From positions 558,001-622,000 of the forward strand of contig NZ_AP031322.1 in the NCBI RefSeq assembly GCF_041154675.1: a DNA stretch of 64,000 bases. The letters are read 5' to 3'. Position 1 is the first letter of the stretch; every line of letters begins with the position of its first letter. The stretch is from Sulfurisphaera javensis (lineage in GTDB: Archaea; Thermoproteota; Thermoprotei_A; Sulfolobales; Sulfolobaceae). Shown piece after piece: positions 50,136 to 61,322 of this stretch. The position numbers were made by a program, and so were the translations under genes. The notes beneath the pieces were generated by a model. It saw nothing but the letters and a program-made list of their open reading frames with translations, searched no databases and was not told the DNA's origin.

Positions 50136-50924
50136 ATGATTGAAGGGTATATGCTGAAATATAAAGACATAATATGGGCAGTTAAAGGATGTTTCCATCC
50201 AGATAATTATGCTGTTGCTGTTCCAAGATACTATAATGGGATAAAAATAAAGAAAATGAATGATGCCATTAAGCTTGTAAAGGATAAGTTTCCTTTCTTA
50301 ATGAAGTATGTTCCAGAAATAGGGTTTGAAGTTCCTTTAGTTCCTTTAGATGAGGCTCAAGTTCTTGATCCATTCAATGCTAAAATTTGTGATGAAAAAG
50401 TTAAGAGATTTCTTTCATTTTTTCAAGGAAAAGTAGGAATTACCGGAAGTTTGCTTTATTCTTTAAGTTATAATGATATGGACTTTTTAAGCCTTAACGA
50501 TTCTCACTACTTTACCCTAAGAAAGATGAGGGAAAAAGGGATAACAAAACCTTTAGACTTTGTGAATTCTGACGAGGTCGAAATAATTGATAAAGAGAAT
50601 TTTAAAGCATTAAAAAGAGAAAGGGCATTAGAAGGCATATTTGAAGGAACTCCCTATACTTTTAAAATTGTAAAATGTGTGGATTTTGGCATAGTAATAG
50701 ATAAGGTAGAGTTTAAAGGTATTGTAAGGATTGTGAAAGCTGAAAAACCTTTTTCATTACCAGTAATGTATTTAACAGACAAAGGCTATTATATAACTTC
50801 CTTTAGGACTAGATTTACTGAAATAAAAGAAGGTATAGTAATATACATTAATGGAGTCTTATTAAAAAGGGATAAATTCTTTGATTTAGACTTAGATATA
50901 GCTAAGGAGGTTAAGATTGTATGA
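50136..50924 (+). CDS. nucleotidyltransferase-like archaeal protein, unknown function
   Basis: 262 residues. [18 protein letters not shown] (about 98-115) resembles the GS(x)nDxD core of nucleotidyltransferases, although only one Asp is clearly placed. A second half rich in beta strands, [16 protein letters not shown], resembles a ligand-binding end. It overlaps moaB by 4 bases. A TATA-like box sits about 26 bases upstream of ATG 50136. A role in cofactor metabolism is suggested only by the neighbour. Confidence 0.6.
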   Translation: MIEGYMLKYKDIIWAVKGCFHPDNYAVAVPRYYNGIKIKKMNDAIKLVKDKFPFLMKYVPEIGFEVPLVPLDEAQVLDPFNAKICDEKVKRFLSFFQGKVGITGSLLYSLSYNDMDFLSLNDSHYFTLRKMREKGITKPLDFVNSDEVEIIDKENFKALKRERALEGIFEGTPYTFKIVKCVDFGIVIDKVEFKGIVRIVKAEKPFSLPVMYLTDKGYYITSFRTRFTEIKEGIVIYINGVLLKRDKFFDLDLDIAKEVKIV

Positions 50925-51457
50925 GCCATGCTCATAAAAAACATAGAGAGAATGCTCCAAAAACTTTAAATTTCTATGTCATTACGATAAGCACTTCTAG
51001 GTATGAAAAGTTTCTAAAGAAAGAACCGGTTGTTGATGAGTCTGGGGATATAATTAAACAGCTAATAATTGAAAGTGGACATAAGTTAGTAGGATATTCC
51101 CTAGTTCCAGATGATAAAATAAAGATTCTGAAGGCTTTCGCTGATGCGTTAGATAATAATGAGGTTGATGTGATTGTTTCAACTGGAGGTACTGGTTACT
51201 CGCCGACTGATATGACAGTTGAAACTATAAGAGGATTATTTGATAGAGAGATTGAAGGATTTTCAGATGTCTTTAGGCTAGTTAGTTATAATGATCCAGA
51301 AGTTAAAGCAGCTGCTTATTTAACAAAAGCCTCAGCTGGAATTATAGGTAAAAAAGTGATTTACTTATTGCCAGGCTCGCCAGATGCTGTAAAATTAGCT
51401 CTTAAAGAGCTAATCTTACCGGAAGTTGGGCATTTAGTTTACTTAATAAGAAGTTGA
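50921..51457 (+). CDS. moaB: molybdenum cofactor biosynthesis protein MoaB/Mog-like
   Basis: 178 residues. Adenylylates molybdopterin before metal insertion (tungsten or molybdenum cofactors). The molybdopterin-binding motif [18 protein letters not shown] is followed by [12 protein letters not shown]. His-rich start MSHAHKKH. Coupled to the preceding nucleotidyltransferase-like gene. The 3' end overlaps the convergent flavoprotein-like gene by 19 bases. Confidence 0.93.
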   Translation: MSHAHKKHRENAPKTLNFYVITISTSRYEKFLKKEPVVDESGDIIKQLIIESGHKLVGYSLVPDDKIKILKAFADALDNNEVDVIVSTGGTGYSPTDMTVETIRGLFDREIEGFSDVFRLVSYNDPEVKAAAYLTKASAGIIGKKVIYLLPGSPDAVKLALKELILPEVGHLVYLIRS

Positions 51458-53316
51458 GGAATTTTTTGTTCTAAATTCTTTTTATCTTGTTGGTTCAAGT
51501 CCACATTATCTAAATATAAATAAAGTAAAAGTAATTCCTCTTTTGGCACTTCCTGTAAAGCATAAGTGTATAAATTATCTGATATTTGAGAATATAAATC
51601 ATCAGCAATCCCAGAATACCATATAGCATCATCTAACAATTGTGACGAATCTTTTAGTTTCTCTTTTATTTTATTTACAGTTTGATTTATAATACCTAAG
51701 TTAATTGTAGGAATAAGTAAATCTAATGGTGTCTTTATATTTAGCTTTCTAGCTGTTAAAGGACAAAGAGTTATTTCATCCTTTATATTATTAGGTACAG
51801 ATGTATTGTTTAGGATATCTAAGAAGGCGAAACTACACTTACTAGGTTTGATTTTTTTCTCCAGATCTTTAAGATAACAAGGAATATGTAATTTCTTGTA
51901 ATCAATTTCAATCTCTGGTAAAACATAGTCTTCAATATAAGAAATGTCAAGGACTAAATATTGTTTCAAAGGTTGTAAATAATAATATTCTTCTGGTGTC
52001 AATGTGATAATTTGAGTAATCCCAGTAAATTTAGTTGAAATACTTTTCCAATCTATCTTGTTCTTAATTAAATCATTTATATTTATATCTAGATATTTTA
52101 TTCCGACTATAGAACCTTTTGAATATAAATAAAGTAATGCTTTAACTAATCTTTCTTTAAGATCTAAACTAATTGGAGTAATAACAATAACTCTATTTGA
52201 ATTTAATTCTTTTATATTTAAAGAATCAGAAGTAGTTTTTACTTCATATGTTGCAGTTTTTGAAATATCAGAAAGTATATCTAAATTAGCTGGACATACT
52301 TCCACGCATTTACCACACATATGGCAATTAATTTGAATTGATGAACCTAGAGCTTGTAAAACGTAAAACCCTAAAGGAGAATAAACTGGCGAGCCTTTGT
52401 ATTCTGAATACGGACATACTTCCACGCATTTACCACACATTATGCAACCATTTAATAAATTAGTTTCATTAATATCAGAAAAATTATTTAATTCTATACC
52501 GGGAAAATTAAGAAAGGTATTAGAATATATAGAGAAATATATATTTTTAAATCCTATTCTTAGAAAGGCTCTTGTAGATTTGAGTATTTGATCTTTTATC
52601 TTATAAAGATCATCAAAACTAACCACTCCAAAATATCTATACTTATGAGGAAAATTTAGATCTTCGTATAGAATTTGTCCTTCAGGAAAATCTGAAATAA
52701 AATTCTTAAGCAGTTCCTCTCTTACCTTTGTGTATGTGACGTTTAAAACAAATTTGCCATTATTCCACGCTACTGTTATATCTCTGAATGCTGGATAACT
52801 AGTAGCAAACCAAGATTTTATCTTATAATAAATAACATCAAAATCATTACTTTCGAATGATTTAGTTACTAACTCTTTACTTTCTTGCCTTATTAATACA
52901 GCATAAATAATTCCACCCTTATATTTGCCTACATATTTATTGCCATTTAAATATGCCTCTACTTCAGCTCTATCTTTTATAAATCTAAATTCATTAAATC
53001 CAAATCCAGCATCACTATATTCAATTGAACCAGCTACTGAAAAATCAAGATTTCCAAAAATTTCGGGATTATAACTAATAACTTCTCTCCAATGTGTTCC
53101 AGCTAATACTCTTAACTTATCGTCTTTCCTTTCAATTCCTTTTAGGTTAGTTAAATCAACAATTATTTTACCTTCAATTCCTCTGGTATATTCGTATCTT
53201 CCTACTCCTTCACTTATATTCTTTAAATCTTCTTCTGATTTCACAGTAACTACTCTATCAGGAAGAATAGAAGATTTTCTAGTTAATGAAAGTTGTGAAT
53301 ATAATAAGTTCAACAT
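51439..53316 (-). CDS. large protein with degenerate FAD-oxidase half and two [4Fe-4S] motifs
   Basis: 625 residues. The first about 270 residues resemble a GlcD-type FAD domain, but the usual glycine-rich FAD loops are mostly lost ([11 protein letters not shown] and AGTHWREVI remain). Two ferredoxin motifs follow at about 290 and 330, each reading [10 protein letters not shown], then a helical C-terminal half of about 280 residues with scattered cysteines ([14 protein letters not shown]) where CCG domains would be expected. It looks like a drifted GlcD-GlcF fusion. The DNA of the two motifs is an exact 29-base repeat. Confidence 0.7.
   Translation of the reverse strand: MLNLLYSQLSLTRKSSILPDRVVTVKSEEDLKNISEGVGRYEYTRGIEGKIIVDLTNLKGIERKDDKLRVLAGTHWREVISYNPEIFGNLDFSVAGSIEYSDAGFGFNEFRFIKDRAEVEAYLNGNKYVGKYKGGIIYAVLIRQESKELVTKSFESNDFDVIYYKIKSWFATSYPAFRDITVAWNNGKFVLNVTYTKVREELLKNFISDFPEGQILYEDLNFPHKYRYFGVVSFDDLYKIKDQILKSTRAFLRIGFKNIYFSIYSNTFLNFPGIELNNFSDINETNLLNGCIMCGKCVEVCPYSEYKGSPVYSPLGFYVLQALGSSIQINCHMCGKCVEVCPANLDILSDISKTATYEVKTTSDSLNIKELNSNRVIVITPISLDLKERLVKALLYLYSKGSIVGIKYLDININDLIKNKIDWKSISTKFTGITQIITLTPEEYYYLQPLKQYLVLDISYIEDYVLPEIEIDYKKLHIPCYLKDLEKKIKPSKCSFAFLDILNNTSVPNNIKDEITLCPLTARKLNIKTPLDLLIPTINLGIINQTVNKIKEKLKDSSQLLDDAIWYSGIADDLYSQISDNLYTYALQEVPKEELLLLYLYLDNVDLNQQDKKNLEQKIPQLLIK
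52292..52440 (-). repeat. exact 29-base direct repeat encoding two iron-sulfur motifs
   Basis: The same 29 bases occur at 52292-52320 and 52412-52440, exactly 120 bases (40 codons) apart and in frame. Each encodes [10 protein letters not shown]. Synonymous sites are identical too, which suggests recent duplication or gene conversion rather than selection on the protein alone. Only two copies, so not a CRISPR array. Confidence 0.9.
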
Positions 53317-53367
53317 TAGTTACACTATTTTATTGAAGGATTAATAACTTTTATTTCATAATATTGT

Positions 53368-55581
53368 TTATGCTATTGGGTTTCCATATATTTCTTCATC
53401 AGTATTATCAGTATTTGAATAATTTTCCTTTAGGTAACTTATAAGTCTAAAAGACTTCTTCCTTGAAAGAACCTTATTGTTATTACCACAGTAGGGACTA
53501 TAAATGCATTTGGGACATCCATCTTCACAATCGCATTTACCAGTTATATCTAAGGCAATATCATAGCTATCTTCTAATCTTTCATAAAGGAGTTTGCTTA
53601 CTCCACTACCGCCAACCACAGCATCATAAATAATCACATGACCACTAGGATAACTTATTCCAGCTAAATCTGTCATAGACGCACCAGCAGTTATTTTAGC
53701 TGAACTAATCAAAACATGTTCGGTAGCATGAAAAGCTTCAGCAGCATCAAATTCATTAAACTCTGAAAGAATTGGATGTTTAATTAATACTCCCTTAGTT
53801 ATATAAGAAAACGTGATTGGATTTTTATAATATCTTTCCTCTCTCGGTTTATTTTTCTTTCCCATAATATCATATACTACATAACCGTCAACAGAAACTA
53901 GTATCTCCGCCTCTCCGTACTTTACTGGCATATTGAACACTTTTCTGCTCTCAATTTCCTTAAATGAGATCAAATGAGTACTATAAAGGGGTTTTGTATA
54001 GAACGGTAATTCTTCCTCTACTCTCTTCACCTTAGCTATTAGCGTGGAAATATCTATGCTTTCTACTCTGTAAGTCCTCTTAGAAATTAAATAAATAGCT
54101 TCTGGGTAAAGATCATATAACGCTACTGGTAATTCCCTCTCTCCAACTTTTTTATCTCCTTCATAGATTTTTATAATAGGCCCTGTTGATCGTAATGAAG
54201 TGGATCTTACAAGTTTAATTAATTCTGGAGTTGAATAAACGTAATCTCCATTAACTTTCACTGGAAGATCTTTCAGTACCTCAATCCAGGATTTAGGTAA
54301 CTTGGATATTTTAACTCTTCCTTTTTCTACTATATAGGCTGAAACGTGAATTTTTATTACTTCTTTATTAGATATGTCAAAGGGTAAAGGAGTTAATTTT
54401 CTGTTAAAAAATTCTTGAGGTCTTCTGTTATAATAAGAATCTATAGGATCGTCTCCTAGTAATGTAAATATATAACCAACTTTATATCTTCTTCCAGCTC
54501 TTCCTGCTCTTTGAAGATACTTTGTGTAACTTGGGGGATTTTCAGCCATGATAACTGCATCTAAATCACCAATATCAATACCTAGTTCTAATGTTGGAGT
54601 AGCAACTACACCCATTATTTTTCCTTCCTTAAGATCCTCTTCTACTTTTATTCTCTCCTCTGGATTTAATCCTGCTCTATGAACTGGTATATCAAATCCG
54701 AATCTCTTTATAATTTTAGCTAAAACCTCTGCCATTTGTTGAGAATCAACAAAGACTAAAACTTTCAATCCTTTCTTCATTAAGAATGAAGCTAGGTAAG
54801 CACCAATAGTCCATCTACTTGCTGATCCAATATTTAATAATACGTGAAACGCGATCCCTTTTCTTCTATTCGTGCCTTGAATTATTTCTCCTTCAACTCC
54901 AAATAATTCTTCAAATAGAAATGGTGAAGCTCCTATAGTAGCACTAGATGCTATAACGTGATAATCTAAAAATTCTCTAATTCTATCACTTATCATCCTT
55001 AGATGAGAGCCTAATACTCCTTCATAAACATGAACTTCATCAAAGACAAAATGTTCTGCTCCTCTAAGCAAAGTCCTAAACCTATGGCTTAAAGCTAAAC
55101 CTATATGGATCATATCTGGGTTTGTTATAAGAACTGATGGTGGATTATTGTAAAGTCTCTCTCTTTCACTATTTGGTGTATCACCATCAAAAACGCCTAC
55201 ATTAATCCCTAAAGCGTGTGCAAAGCTTATTATTCTATCTAACTGATCTCGAGCTAATGCTTTTGTAGGGTAAACTAATACGCTTCTTTCGCCTTTTAAT
55301 GCAAATTCTAAAATTGGAATCATGAATGCTTCAGTTTTTCCAGTTCCAGTGCCAGATATTATCATAACGTTTTTTCCAGCAAGAATTTTTCTCAATGCTT
55401 CTTCTTGAAATTTATAAAGTCTATTTATTCCCCTAGCCTTAAGAGAGTCCTTTATCCTTCGATCAATAGGTAAATTTTCGACAATCTCACCAGGTTCGGG
55501 ATCAAGGGATGTTTCTGTATAAACGTGAGTAATTTTAACATTAAATAAATCTAAAGCTTGTTTAACCTCTTCTAAGTCCAC
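53368..55581 (-). CDS. Hrq1/MrfA-like superfamily 2 DNA helicase
   Basis: 737 residues. Walker [18 protein letters not shown] box [16 protein letters not shown] and [10 protein letters not shown] are all present. The C-terminal region with [18 protein letters not shown] provides the four zinc cysteines of the DUF1998/MrfA type. Relatives unwind 3'-5' in repair of cross-links and mitomycin damage. GTG start at 55581, divergent from the GAT-QueC gene with a shared promoter stretch. Confidence 0.9.
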   Translation of the reverse strand: MDLEEVKQALDLFNVKITHVYTETSLDPEPGEIVENLPIDRRIKDSLKARGINRLYKFQEEALRKILAGKNVMIISGTGTGKTEAFMIPILEFALKGERSVLVYPTKALARDQLDRIISFAHALGINVGVFDGDTPNSERERLYNNPPSVLITNPDMIHIGLALSHRFRTLLRGAEHFVFDEVHVYEGVLGSHLRMISDRIREFLDYHVIASSATIGASPFLFEELFGVEGEIIQGTNRRKGIAFHVLLNIGSASRWTIGAYLASFLMKKGLKVLVFVDSQQMAEVLAKIIKRFGFDIPVHRAGLNPEERIKVEEDLKEGKIMGVVATPTLELGIDIGDLDAVIMAENPPSYTKYLQRAGRAGRRYKVGYIFTLLGDDPIDSYYNRRPQEFFNRKLTPLPFDISNKEVIKIHVSAYIVEKGRVKISKLPKSWIEVLKDLPVKVNGDYVYSTPELIKLVRSTSLRSTGPIIKIYEGDKKVGERELPVALYDLYPEAIYLISKRTYRVESIDISTLIAKVKRVEEELPFYTKPLYSTHLISFKEIESRKVFNMPVKYGEAEILVSVDGYVVYDIMGKKNKPREERYYKNPITFSYITKGVLIKHPILSEFNEFDAAEAFHATEHVLISSAKITAGASMTDLAGISYPSGHVIIYDAVVGGSGVSKLLYERLEDSYDIALDITGKCDCEDGCPKCIYSPYCGNNNKVLSRKKSFRLISYLKENYSNTDNTDEEIYGNPIA

Positions 55582-55637
55582 AACTACAAAATATAAGCTT
55601 AGATAGATTTATTTCTTTGCATGGAAGATTAAAGGCT

Positions 55638-57020
55638 GTGTGTAGTGTTTCTGGTGTATTAATACTTAAACCGGAAAACTATAAGAAAATAGAGAAAAAG
55701 TTTATTCAGATTCTTAAAAAAGCAGAAGATAGAGGAAGAGATAGTTTTGGTGTAATTATTATAAATCAAGATGGAACTACTAAAAGTGTTAAATCTTTAG
55801 GAAAGCCTTCATTACAGGAGGAAAAACTTTATGGAATATTTGATGAAAAATCTAGGGTTGTAATAGCAAACAATAGAGCAGAGCCTACAACTGAATATGT
55901 TAAACAAAAAACGATAGATGACATACAACCGTTTGAAGGTGATAGATATGTAGTGACTCATAATGGAATAATAGCTAATGATATTGAATTAGAGAAAAAA
56001 TTTCAAGTCATTAGGAAGACCAAGATAGATAGTGCTGTTATACCTCCGATCTTAGATAAATATTGGAGTGGAAATCTCGAAGAGTTAAAAAACTTATTAA
56101 ATAATATAAAAGGGAGCTTTGCTTTTATAATTGGTGATAAAAAAAGGCCAGATAGAATATATATTGCTCAAAACTTTAAACCAGTTTATATGATGTATGA
56201 CAGTGAATTAGGGGCAATATTTTTCACTTCTTTAGACGACTACTTTGAAGCTTCTCCTTTTAACTCAGTTATAAAATTAGATCCTTATTCTATCGTAGAA
56301 GTTACAAATAAACTACAAATAAATAAGGTTGAATTACTTGACAAGAGGAACAAAAAAGTTCTTGTTATTGCTAGTGGAGGTTTAGATTCTACAGTTGCTG
56401 CTACTTACCTTTTAAGGCAAGGTTATGAAGTCACACTATTACATTTCAATTATCATCACAAAGCTGAAGAAAAGGAAAGAGAAGCAGTTAAAAAGATTTC
56501 TGAATATTTACAAGTTCCTTTAGTTGAGATTAACACAGATCTCTTTAAGATTATTGGTCATACAACTCTTCTTAAAGGAGGTGGAGAAATAGTAAAGGAT
56601 AGACAAGGTGAAGAAGGAGCAGAGTTTGCTCATGAGTGGGTTCCAGCAAGAAACTTAATATTCTTTTCAGTTGCTTTAGCATTAGCTGAGGCTTATGGTT
56701 ATGATGCTATAGCATCTGGGATAAACCTTGAAGAGGCAGGAGCTTATCCAGATAATGAAATGGAATTTGTAAGACTTTTTGCAAAATTATCTCCTTATGC
56801 TACTGGCCCTAATAAGAAAATTGATGTTCTTATGCCAGTAGGTAATTTAGTAAAGCACGAAATAGTTAAACTTGGTGTTGAAATAGGAGCTCCATTGCAT
56901 TTAACTTGGAGTTGTTATGAGGGTGGATCCAAGCATTGTGGTAAATGTGGACCATGTTATATGAGAAAGATGGCCTTTAGAATTAATGGTTTAATAGATC
57001 CAGTAGAGTATGAAAGTTAG
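55638..57020 (+). CDS. GAT-QueC fusion, predicted archaeosine-forming enzyme of Crenarchaeota
   Basis: 460 residues: class II glutamine amidotransferase domain (1-about 230) followed by a QueC-like ATP-dependent domain with [13 protein letters not shown] and a zinc site near the end, [16 protein letters not shown]. The start was set at GTG 55638 because class II amidotransferases need cysteine as residue 2: this start gives M-C-S-V-S-G, and an earlier in-frame TTG would bury it. A TATA-like ATTTATT lies about 26 bases upstream. GAT-QueC is thought to convert preQ0-tRNA to archaeosine, replacing ArcS. Confidence 0.88.
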   Translation: MCSVSGVLILKPENYKKIEKKFIQILKKAEDRGRDSFGVIIINQDGTTKSVKSLGKPSLQEEKLYGIFDEKSRVVIANNRAEPTTEYVKQKTIDDIQPFEGDRYVVTHNGIIANDIELEKKFQVIRKTKIDSAVIPPILDKYWSGNLEELKNLLNNIKGSFAFIIGDKKRPDRIYIAQNFKPVYMMYDSELGAIFFTSLDDYFEASPFNSVIKLDPYSIVEVTNKLQINKVELLDKRNKKVLVIASGGLDSTVAATYLLRQGYEVTLLHFNYHHKAEEKEREAVKKISEYLQVPLVEINTDLFKIIGHTTLLKGGGEIVKDRQGEEGAEFAHEWVPARNLIFFSVALALAEAYGYDAIASGINLEEAGAYPDNEMEFVRLFAKLSPYATGPNKKIDVLMPVGNLVKHEIVKLGVEIGAPLHLTWSCYEGGSKHCGKCGPCYMRKMAFRINGLIDPVEYES

Positions 57021-57208
57021 CCTTGATAATAGAAATATCTTCCTTTTCTAATTACTTTATTCTCTCTCATTAACTGAACCAGTGCTGAATTAACATCTGA
57101 TGCTGGAAAATTAACGTATTTTATTAAGTCACTGAAAGTTATCCATTCTCTTTCTTTTAATATTTTTTCAACTATGTTTTTTATTTCATTAACTTTGTCT
57201 GAGTCCAT
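57017..57208 (-). CDS. small winged-helix DNA-binding protein
   Basis: 63 residues, with a helix-turn-helix pattern: [24 protein letters not shown] then a wing [15 protein letters not shown]. Too small for a ligand domain, so likely a simple regulator or a subunit. Overlaps the GAT-QueC stop by 4 bases in convergent orientation. Confidence 0.65.
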   Translation of the reverse strand: MDSDKVNEIKNIVEKILKEREWITFSDLIKYVNFPASDVNSALVQLMRENKVIRKGRYFYYQG

Positions 57209-57250
57209 AAAGATTAACTATAATCTGTTCCAAATAAATTTTGTGCCAAG

Positions 57251-57661
57251 TTGAAGAAGCAACAAGAATATAAACTGATTATTAAAAATATTCATATGAA
57301 ACTATTTATTCCATTAATAGGTAGTGCCATAAGTCTAGGAATTGGTGGTATTTTGTTATTTAGTATTGTTCCTTTTATTCTCTCAATAGGAACAATAATA
57401 GCCGTATCTTTATTCCTTATTTCTGCTTATTTAATTTATAAAGATGTTAAAATAGGGTATTATTTAGGTTTTGTTCTTTCTCTTTTAGCTATTATCTCTT
57501 CTGCAACTTCAACTACACATGATAAAGCTTTATTAAGCTTTGGCTCTTCTTTTTTTATTTCTATTTTAAATATTCTTATGATTTTAGGATTCTATATTTT
57601 TCCTCTGACCTATATTATACTTTTTGCGAAAAAGTTAAAAAGGAGTTTGACTAATAAGTAA
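57251..57661 (+). CDS. four-helix membrane protein, unknown function
   Basis: 136 residues with four hydrophobic segments (about 17-40, 43-63, 70-88 and 102-125) and a basic end. TTG start at 57251 with an ATG alternative at 57296, which would remove a 15-residue basic leader. It is followed after 4 bases by an AAA-associated-domain protein, with which it is probably co-expressed. No family recognised. Confidence 0.6.
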   Translation: MKKQQEYKLIIKNIHMKLFIPLIGSAISLGIGGILLFSIVPFILSIGTIIAVSLFLISAYLIYKDVKIGYYLGFVLSLLAIISSATSTTHDKALLSFGSSFFISILNILMILGFYIFPLTYIILFAKKLKRSLTNK

Positions 57662-57665
57662 AGTA

Positions 57666-58151
57666 ATGCAAACTCAAGTACCTATACTTTCGCCCTCGGC
57701 TAGAGTTGCTGATCTATTAGGTTTACTAACAGTATTATATAATAGTTTTGAGGGAAAGACAGATATCTATCTATTGGAAAAAGAATTGGAAGTAGATATA
57801 GATGATTTCATGCCTATAGTATATGCCGCGAATACGTTGGGCTTTGTTACCATTGGGGATGGTGATATTATAATAACTGATAAAGGAATAGAGTTTCTTA
57901 AAGGTAATATAAAGAAAAGAAAGGAATTACTTAAAGAGTCTTTACATAAAATAGAACCTTTTGCCACAGCTAAGGAGTTAAAAAGATTTAGTATTGATGA
58001 TTTGATGAAAAATTTAGAGGAAAAAGGGATAACAGCTTACTCTGGTCCAACTGGATATCATGATTTGCAAATTATATTAGCTGAATGGGGAATTTATTCT
58101 GGTTTTCTTAAATTAAATGATGATGATATTTATGAAGTAACAATTAGTTAA
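57666..58151 (+). CDS. AAA-associated C-terminal domain protein (PF09821 type)
   Basis: 161 residues. The pattern SARVADLLGLLTVLYNSFEGKTDIYLLEKEL, then GDIIITDKGIEFLKGNIKKRKELL, corresponds to the domain that normally ends NitT/TauT-type ABC transporter ATPases. Here it stands alone, without an ATPase, next to a small membrane protein. A regulatory or transporter-linked role is inferred. Confidence 0.7.
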   Translation: MQTQVPILSPSARVADLLGLLTVLYNSFEGKTDIYLLEKELEVDIDDFMPIVYAANTLGFVTIGDGDIIITDKGIEFLKGNIKKRKELLKESLHKIEPFATAKELKRFSIDDLMKNLEEKGITAYSGPTGYHDLQIILAEWGIYSGFLKLNDDDIYEVTIS

Positions 58152-58210
58152 TTTACGATAAGGCGTAATCCAAGAATGTTTTATAAAGTTTACATTCCAA
58201 TTTGTTAATC

Positions 58211-58954
58211 ATGGAAAATAAAAACCTTGAAGAGCCAGTAATCCATTATACTCATGAAGCTGATACTTTCAGAACAAGGGTTTTCGGAATACAAGATGGG
58301 TTAATTGGAGTAGGTGCAATAGCTCTTGGAGCAGCTGGTTATTCTCAAGATCCACTGCTAGTATTAGTAACTGGATTAATAGCAACTATTGCTCAAGCAT
58401 TTTCTATGGGAATTGGAGAATATATATCTACTAGAGTAAGAAATCAAATTATTCAGAATGAAATTAGAAAAGAGCGTTATGAAATAGAGAAATACCCAGA
58501 GAAAGAAAAAGAAGAATTAAAACAATTTTATTTAAGTAAAGGGTTGTCAGAAAATGAGGCTGAAGAGATTGCTGTAAGGTTAATGAAAAATAAAGATATA
58601 GTTCTTCATGAGATGATGATTCATGAATTAAAACTTTTCCCGGAGGAATTTGAAAGCCCAGGAAAGCTTGGGTTAATAATGGCTATGTACCTCATTATAG
58701 GAGGATTAATTCCTTTATTACCATTTATTGTATCAGTATTTGTAAAAATACCTTTCATGATATCTGTGGTTATTTCAGTAATTTTAGTATTACTCACATT
58801 AGGTGTATTTGGATTAATGACAACTAAATATACTGGCTTAAGCAAATGGAGAGGTGCTTTAGAACAAATTGGGACTGGTTTAATAGCTTTAGTAGGGAGT
58901 TATATTGGGGGATTAATAATTGGATACTTTATACCAATTCATGTTGCAATTTAA
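58211..58954 (+). CDS. VIT1/CCC1-family iron or manganese transporter
   Basis: 247 residues. N-terminal TFRTRVFGIQDGLIGVGAIALG matches the VIT/CCC1 signature DGLxxxxGL, followed by ATIAQAFSMGIGEYISTR. A charged cytoplasmic helix pair (EIEKYPEKEKEELKQFY) and three further membrane helices complete the fold. TTTTATAAAG (about 58179-58188) puts the start 27 bases downstream at ATG 58211, a leaderless start. Confidence 0.88.
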   Translation: MENKNLEEPVIHYTHEADTFRTRVFGIQDGLIGVGAIALGAAGYSQDPLLVLVTGLIATIAQAFSMGIGEYISTRVRNQIIQNEIRKERYEIEKYPEKEKEELKQFYLSKGLSENEAEEIAVRLMKNKDIVLHEMMIHELKLFPEEFESPGKLGLIMAMYLIIGGLIPLLPFIVSVFVKIPFMISVVISVILVLLTLGVFGLMTTKYTGLSKWRGALEQIGTGLIALVGSYIGGLIIGYFIPIHVAI

Positions 58955-59881
58955 TTAATTATCTCCAGCATTTAGTAATTTAGCTAAACCTCTAGGTATT
59001 TTGGCTGGTTTATTTTCTTTTTTAAATAACTCTCTTCTATTTGCTTCTAACAAATTTGGTTCTAATCCTAAGTACTCCGCTGCTGAAATTACTTTACATC
59101 CTACATCTTTTGCTACTTCTTTAACTGGTTTTAAGATTGTACTATGGTTAAGATCCCTTAGGACATGATGATCAATTATAGCATACTGAAGCCCGTTTTT
59201 TACAATAAACTCCATATTTCTGATAGACTTATCTAAATCTTCTTTAGAAAGAGCTCTGCCAAGTAAATAACTTAGAGGACCGTCAATAATAATAATATTT
59301 GGCTGTATTTTCTTAGTAAATTCGACATGTTGATCTTTTGGGGCTCCTTCAATATCAGATGTAAATAAAACTGTCCCATCCTTGTCCGTAATTCCCACTT
59401 GAACAACATAACCAAGTCTCTCATCAGCACCATGTGGAACAGCATTTGAAAAAATAATTTTTGTAGAACCAAAGGTAAACTCTTTACCATCTGCTATTTC
59501 GATCTTTTTAGGTTTGTCCTTAATTGCTTTTAGAAACTTAGGAGCTCTTCTAAATTTTTGGCTATTATTTATATTATTTGTAGGATCTTTAATAAATACA
59601 ATTTTATCTTTATAAATATCTATTGGAACCACATACCCTGGATCATGATGATCATAGTGATAATGAGTTATAACTATTACGTCAACATCCTTAGATACTT
59701 CATAAATTTTCTTTGCTAGTTCTGTTAGTTTCTCAACTTCTAATTGATGAGGAGGAAGTCCGTATCTTCTTGGAGCTAAAGACACTGCGGGATCTATAAG
59801 AATTCTAACATCTTTTGTTTCTACTAACGTTGCTTGTGATCTAACTCCAAGGCTTTCAAATGCTAATGGAGTTATTTTCAT
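58955..59881 (-). CDS. metallo-beta-lactamase-fold hydrolase (UPF0282-like)
   Basis: 308 residues. Metal motif [12 protein letters not shown] plus SDIEGAP and a late DHH ([10 protein letters not shown]) show a full binuclear site. The N-terminal [32 protein letters not shown] matches the archaeal UPF0282 family. The substrate is unknown. Convergent with the VIT1-like gene. Confidence 0.85.
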   Translation of the reverse strand: MKITPLAFESLGVRSQATLVETKDVRILIDPAVSLAPRRYGLPPHQLEVEKLTELAKKIYEVSKDVDVIVITHYHYDHHDPGYVVPIDIYKDKIVFIKDPTNNINNSQKFRRAPKFLKAIKDKPKKIEIADGKEFTFGSTKIIFSNAVPHGADERLGYVVQVGITDKDGTVLFTSDIEGAPKDQHVEFTKKIQPNIIIIDGPLSYLLGRALSKEDLDKSIRNMEFIVKNGLQYAIIDHHVLRDLNHSTILKPVKEVAKDVGCKVISAAEYLGLEPNLLEANRRELFKKENKPAKIPRGLAKLLNAGDN

Positions 59882-59895
59882 TTTATCAAATTACA

Positions 59896-60144
59896 TTATA
59901 ACCTCATAGTATTAATATCTAATAATGTTTCTCTCAGTCTTCTTTTGAATTCCTCTAGTTCTTGATAAGCTATTCTTAACCCATAATTTGTTCCTCTTTT
60001 CTCCATATATTTGCCGATTCCATAAATAGCTAAGCCAGATATTGTGGTAATGTGGAATGGATCATCAAGACCAAAGGCTATGAATTTCCCAATAGTTTGT
60101 GTAGTTTTTCCTTTTGGCTCATAGTCACCTAAAATTTCTTTCAT
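59896..60144 (-). CDS. small protein upstream of the metallo-beta-lactamase gene
   Basis: 82 residues starting MKEILGDYEPKGKTTQTIG. One moderately hydrophobic stretch (TTISGLAIYGIGKYM) and a basic helical end (YQELEEFKRRLRETLLDINTM). No motif recognised. Separated from the next gene by 14 bases, so probably in one operon with it. Confidence 0.6.
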   Translation of the reverse strand: MKEILGDYEPKGKTTQTIGKFIAFGLDDPFHITTISGLAIYGIGKYMEKRGTNYGLRIAYQELEEFKRRLRETLLDINTMRL

Positions 60145-60225
60145 ATAAAATAAATTTTACATTTAACGATTTAAGAAGTAAGGTAAGGTAATATGGTATT
60201 TGCTTTTGTTATTTTATCTAAGGTA

Positions 60226-61287
60226 CTATATTACAAAGATTTCATCTTTTTGTAAATTATTCATTACTATACCCTTGTTGTTAACGTATATCATATCTTC
60301 TATTCTAATTCCAAACTTGCCTGGTAAATAAATCCCTGGTTCGACTGTAAAGACCATATTTTTTTCGATTTTTCTCTTATAGTTTGGGGCTATATAAGGG
60401 TCTTCATGCACATCAATTCCAATACCATGACCAGTTCTATGAATGAAATACTCGCCATACCCATATGATGAAATCACTTGTCTTGCTATCTTGTCTATTT
60501 CACATGCTTGAATCCCTCCCTTTACTGCATCTTCTGCTTTAGCTTGAGCTTCCCTCACAATTTCGAAGATTTTCTTAACTTCCTCTGAAGGCTGGCCAAT
60601 ACTCACAACTCTTGTTGTATCTGTTGAATATCCGTTATATTTTACTCCAAAGTCAAAAATTATAATGTCGCCAGTTCTAATTTCTCTACTTGTAGACCTT
60701 AAGTGTGGCATGGATGTATTTGGACCAGAGGTCACTATAGGTTCAAAAGATACTCCTTCTGCACCATTAGTGATAAACTCATCAACTAGAATCTTAGCGA
60801 CTTTTCTCTCACTCATTCCAGGCTTTATTTGATTAATCGTGTTAAGGAACGCTTTTTCAGCTATTTGTAAGCCTTTTTTCATAATTTCGATTTCCTCGTC
60901 TTGCTTAATTATGCGTAATTCTCTCATAATCTCACTTGCTTTAAGCAGTTGTGAAGGGGTAAAATAATTTATAATATCAACAGTAAAGGAGGACCATAAT
61001 GTATCATCTATAGCAATACTTTTTCCTTTTTCTAATTTTATTTTTTTATATGGATTCTCGTCATCATTATAAGAAATTATGGGAAAGTTAAATTTTGATA
61101 ATTGTTCCTCATAAAGCTTAGGGGCTAAGAAATATGCATCCCAATAATCTACAATGAAAAACAAAGGCCTTTCCATTTGTTCTTCAGTAAATCCAGTCAA
61201 GTAAAACATGTTACTCCCTGGACCAAGAACAATGTAATCAATTTTTTTCTCTTTCATAAATTCTCTAAGCTTGCCTATCTTTCCCAT
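60226..61287 (-). CDS. M24-family metallopeptidase (Xaa-Pro dipeptidase/aminopeptidase type)
   Basis: 353 residues. Creatinase N-domain, then pita-bread domain with all five metal ligands: FDFGVKYNGYSTDTTR (two Asp), HRTGHGIGID (His), TVEPGIYL (Glu) and RIEDMI (Glu). Removes proline-linked residues from peptides in the cytoplasm. A TATA-like AGTTATATAT lies about 24 bases upstream on its strand, beside the divergent second deacetylase-like gene. Confidence 0.9.
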   Translation of the reverse strand: MGKIGKLREFMKEKKIDYIVLGPGSNMFYLTGFTEEQMERPLFFIVDYWDAYFLAPKLYEEQLSKFNFPIISYNDDENPYKKIKLEKGKSIAIDDTLWSSFTVDIINYFTPSQLLKASEIMRELRIIKQDEEIEIMKKGLQIAEKAFLNTINQIKPGMSERKVAKILVDEFITNGAEGVSFEPIVTSGPNTSMPHLRSTSREIRTGDIIIFDFGVKYNGYSTDTTRVVSIGQPSEEVKKIFEIVREAQAKAEDAVKGGIQACEIDKIARQVISSYGYGEYFIHRTGHGIGIDVHEDPYIAPNYKRKIEKNMVFTVEPGIYLPGKFGIRIEDMIYVNNKGIVMNNLQKDEIFVI

Positions 61288-61322
61288 ATAGCCTTTTTAA
61301 GCCAAAGAGATATATAACTTCT

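Noticed and set aside
52292-52440. CRISPR-like repeat pair
   Set aside because: Only two copies, 120 bases apart and in frame within a gene; it encodes iron-sulfur motifs.
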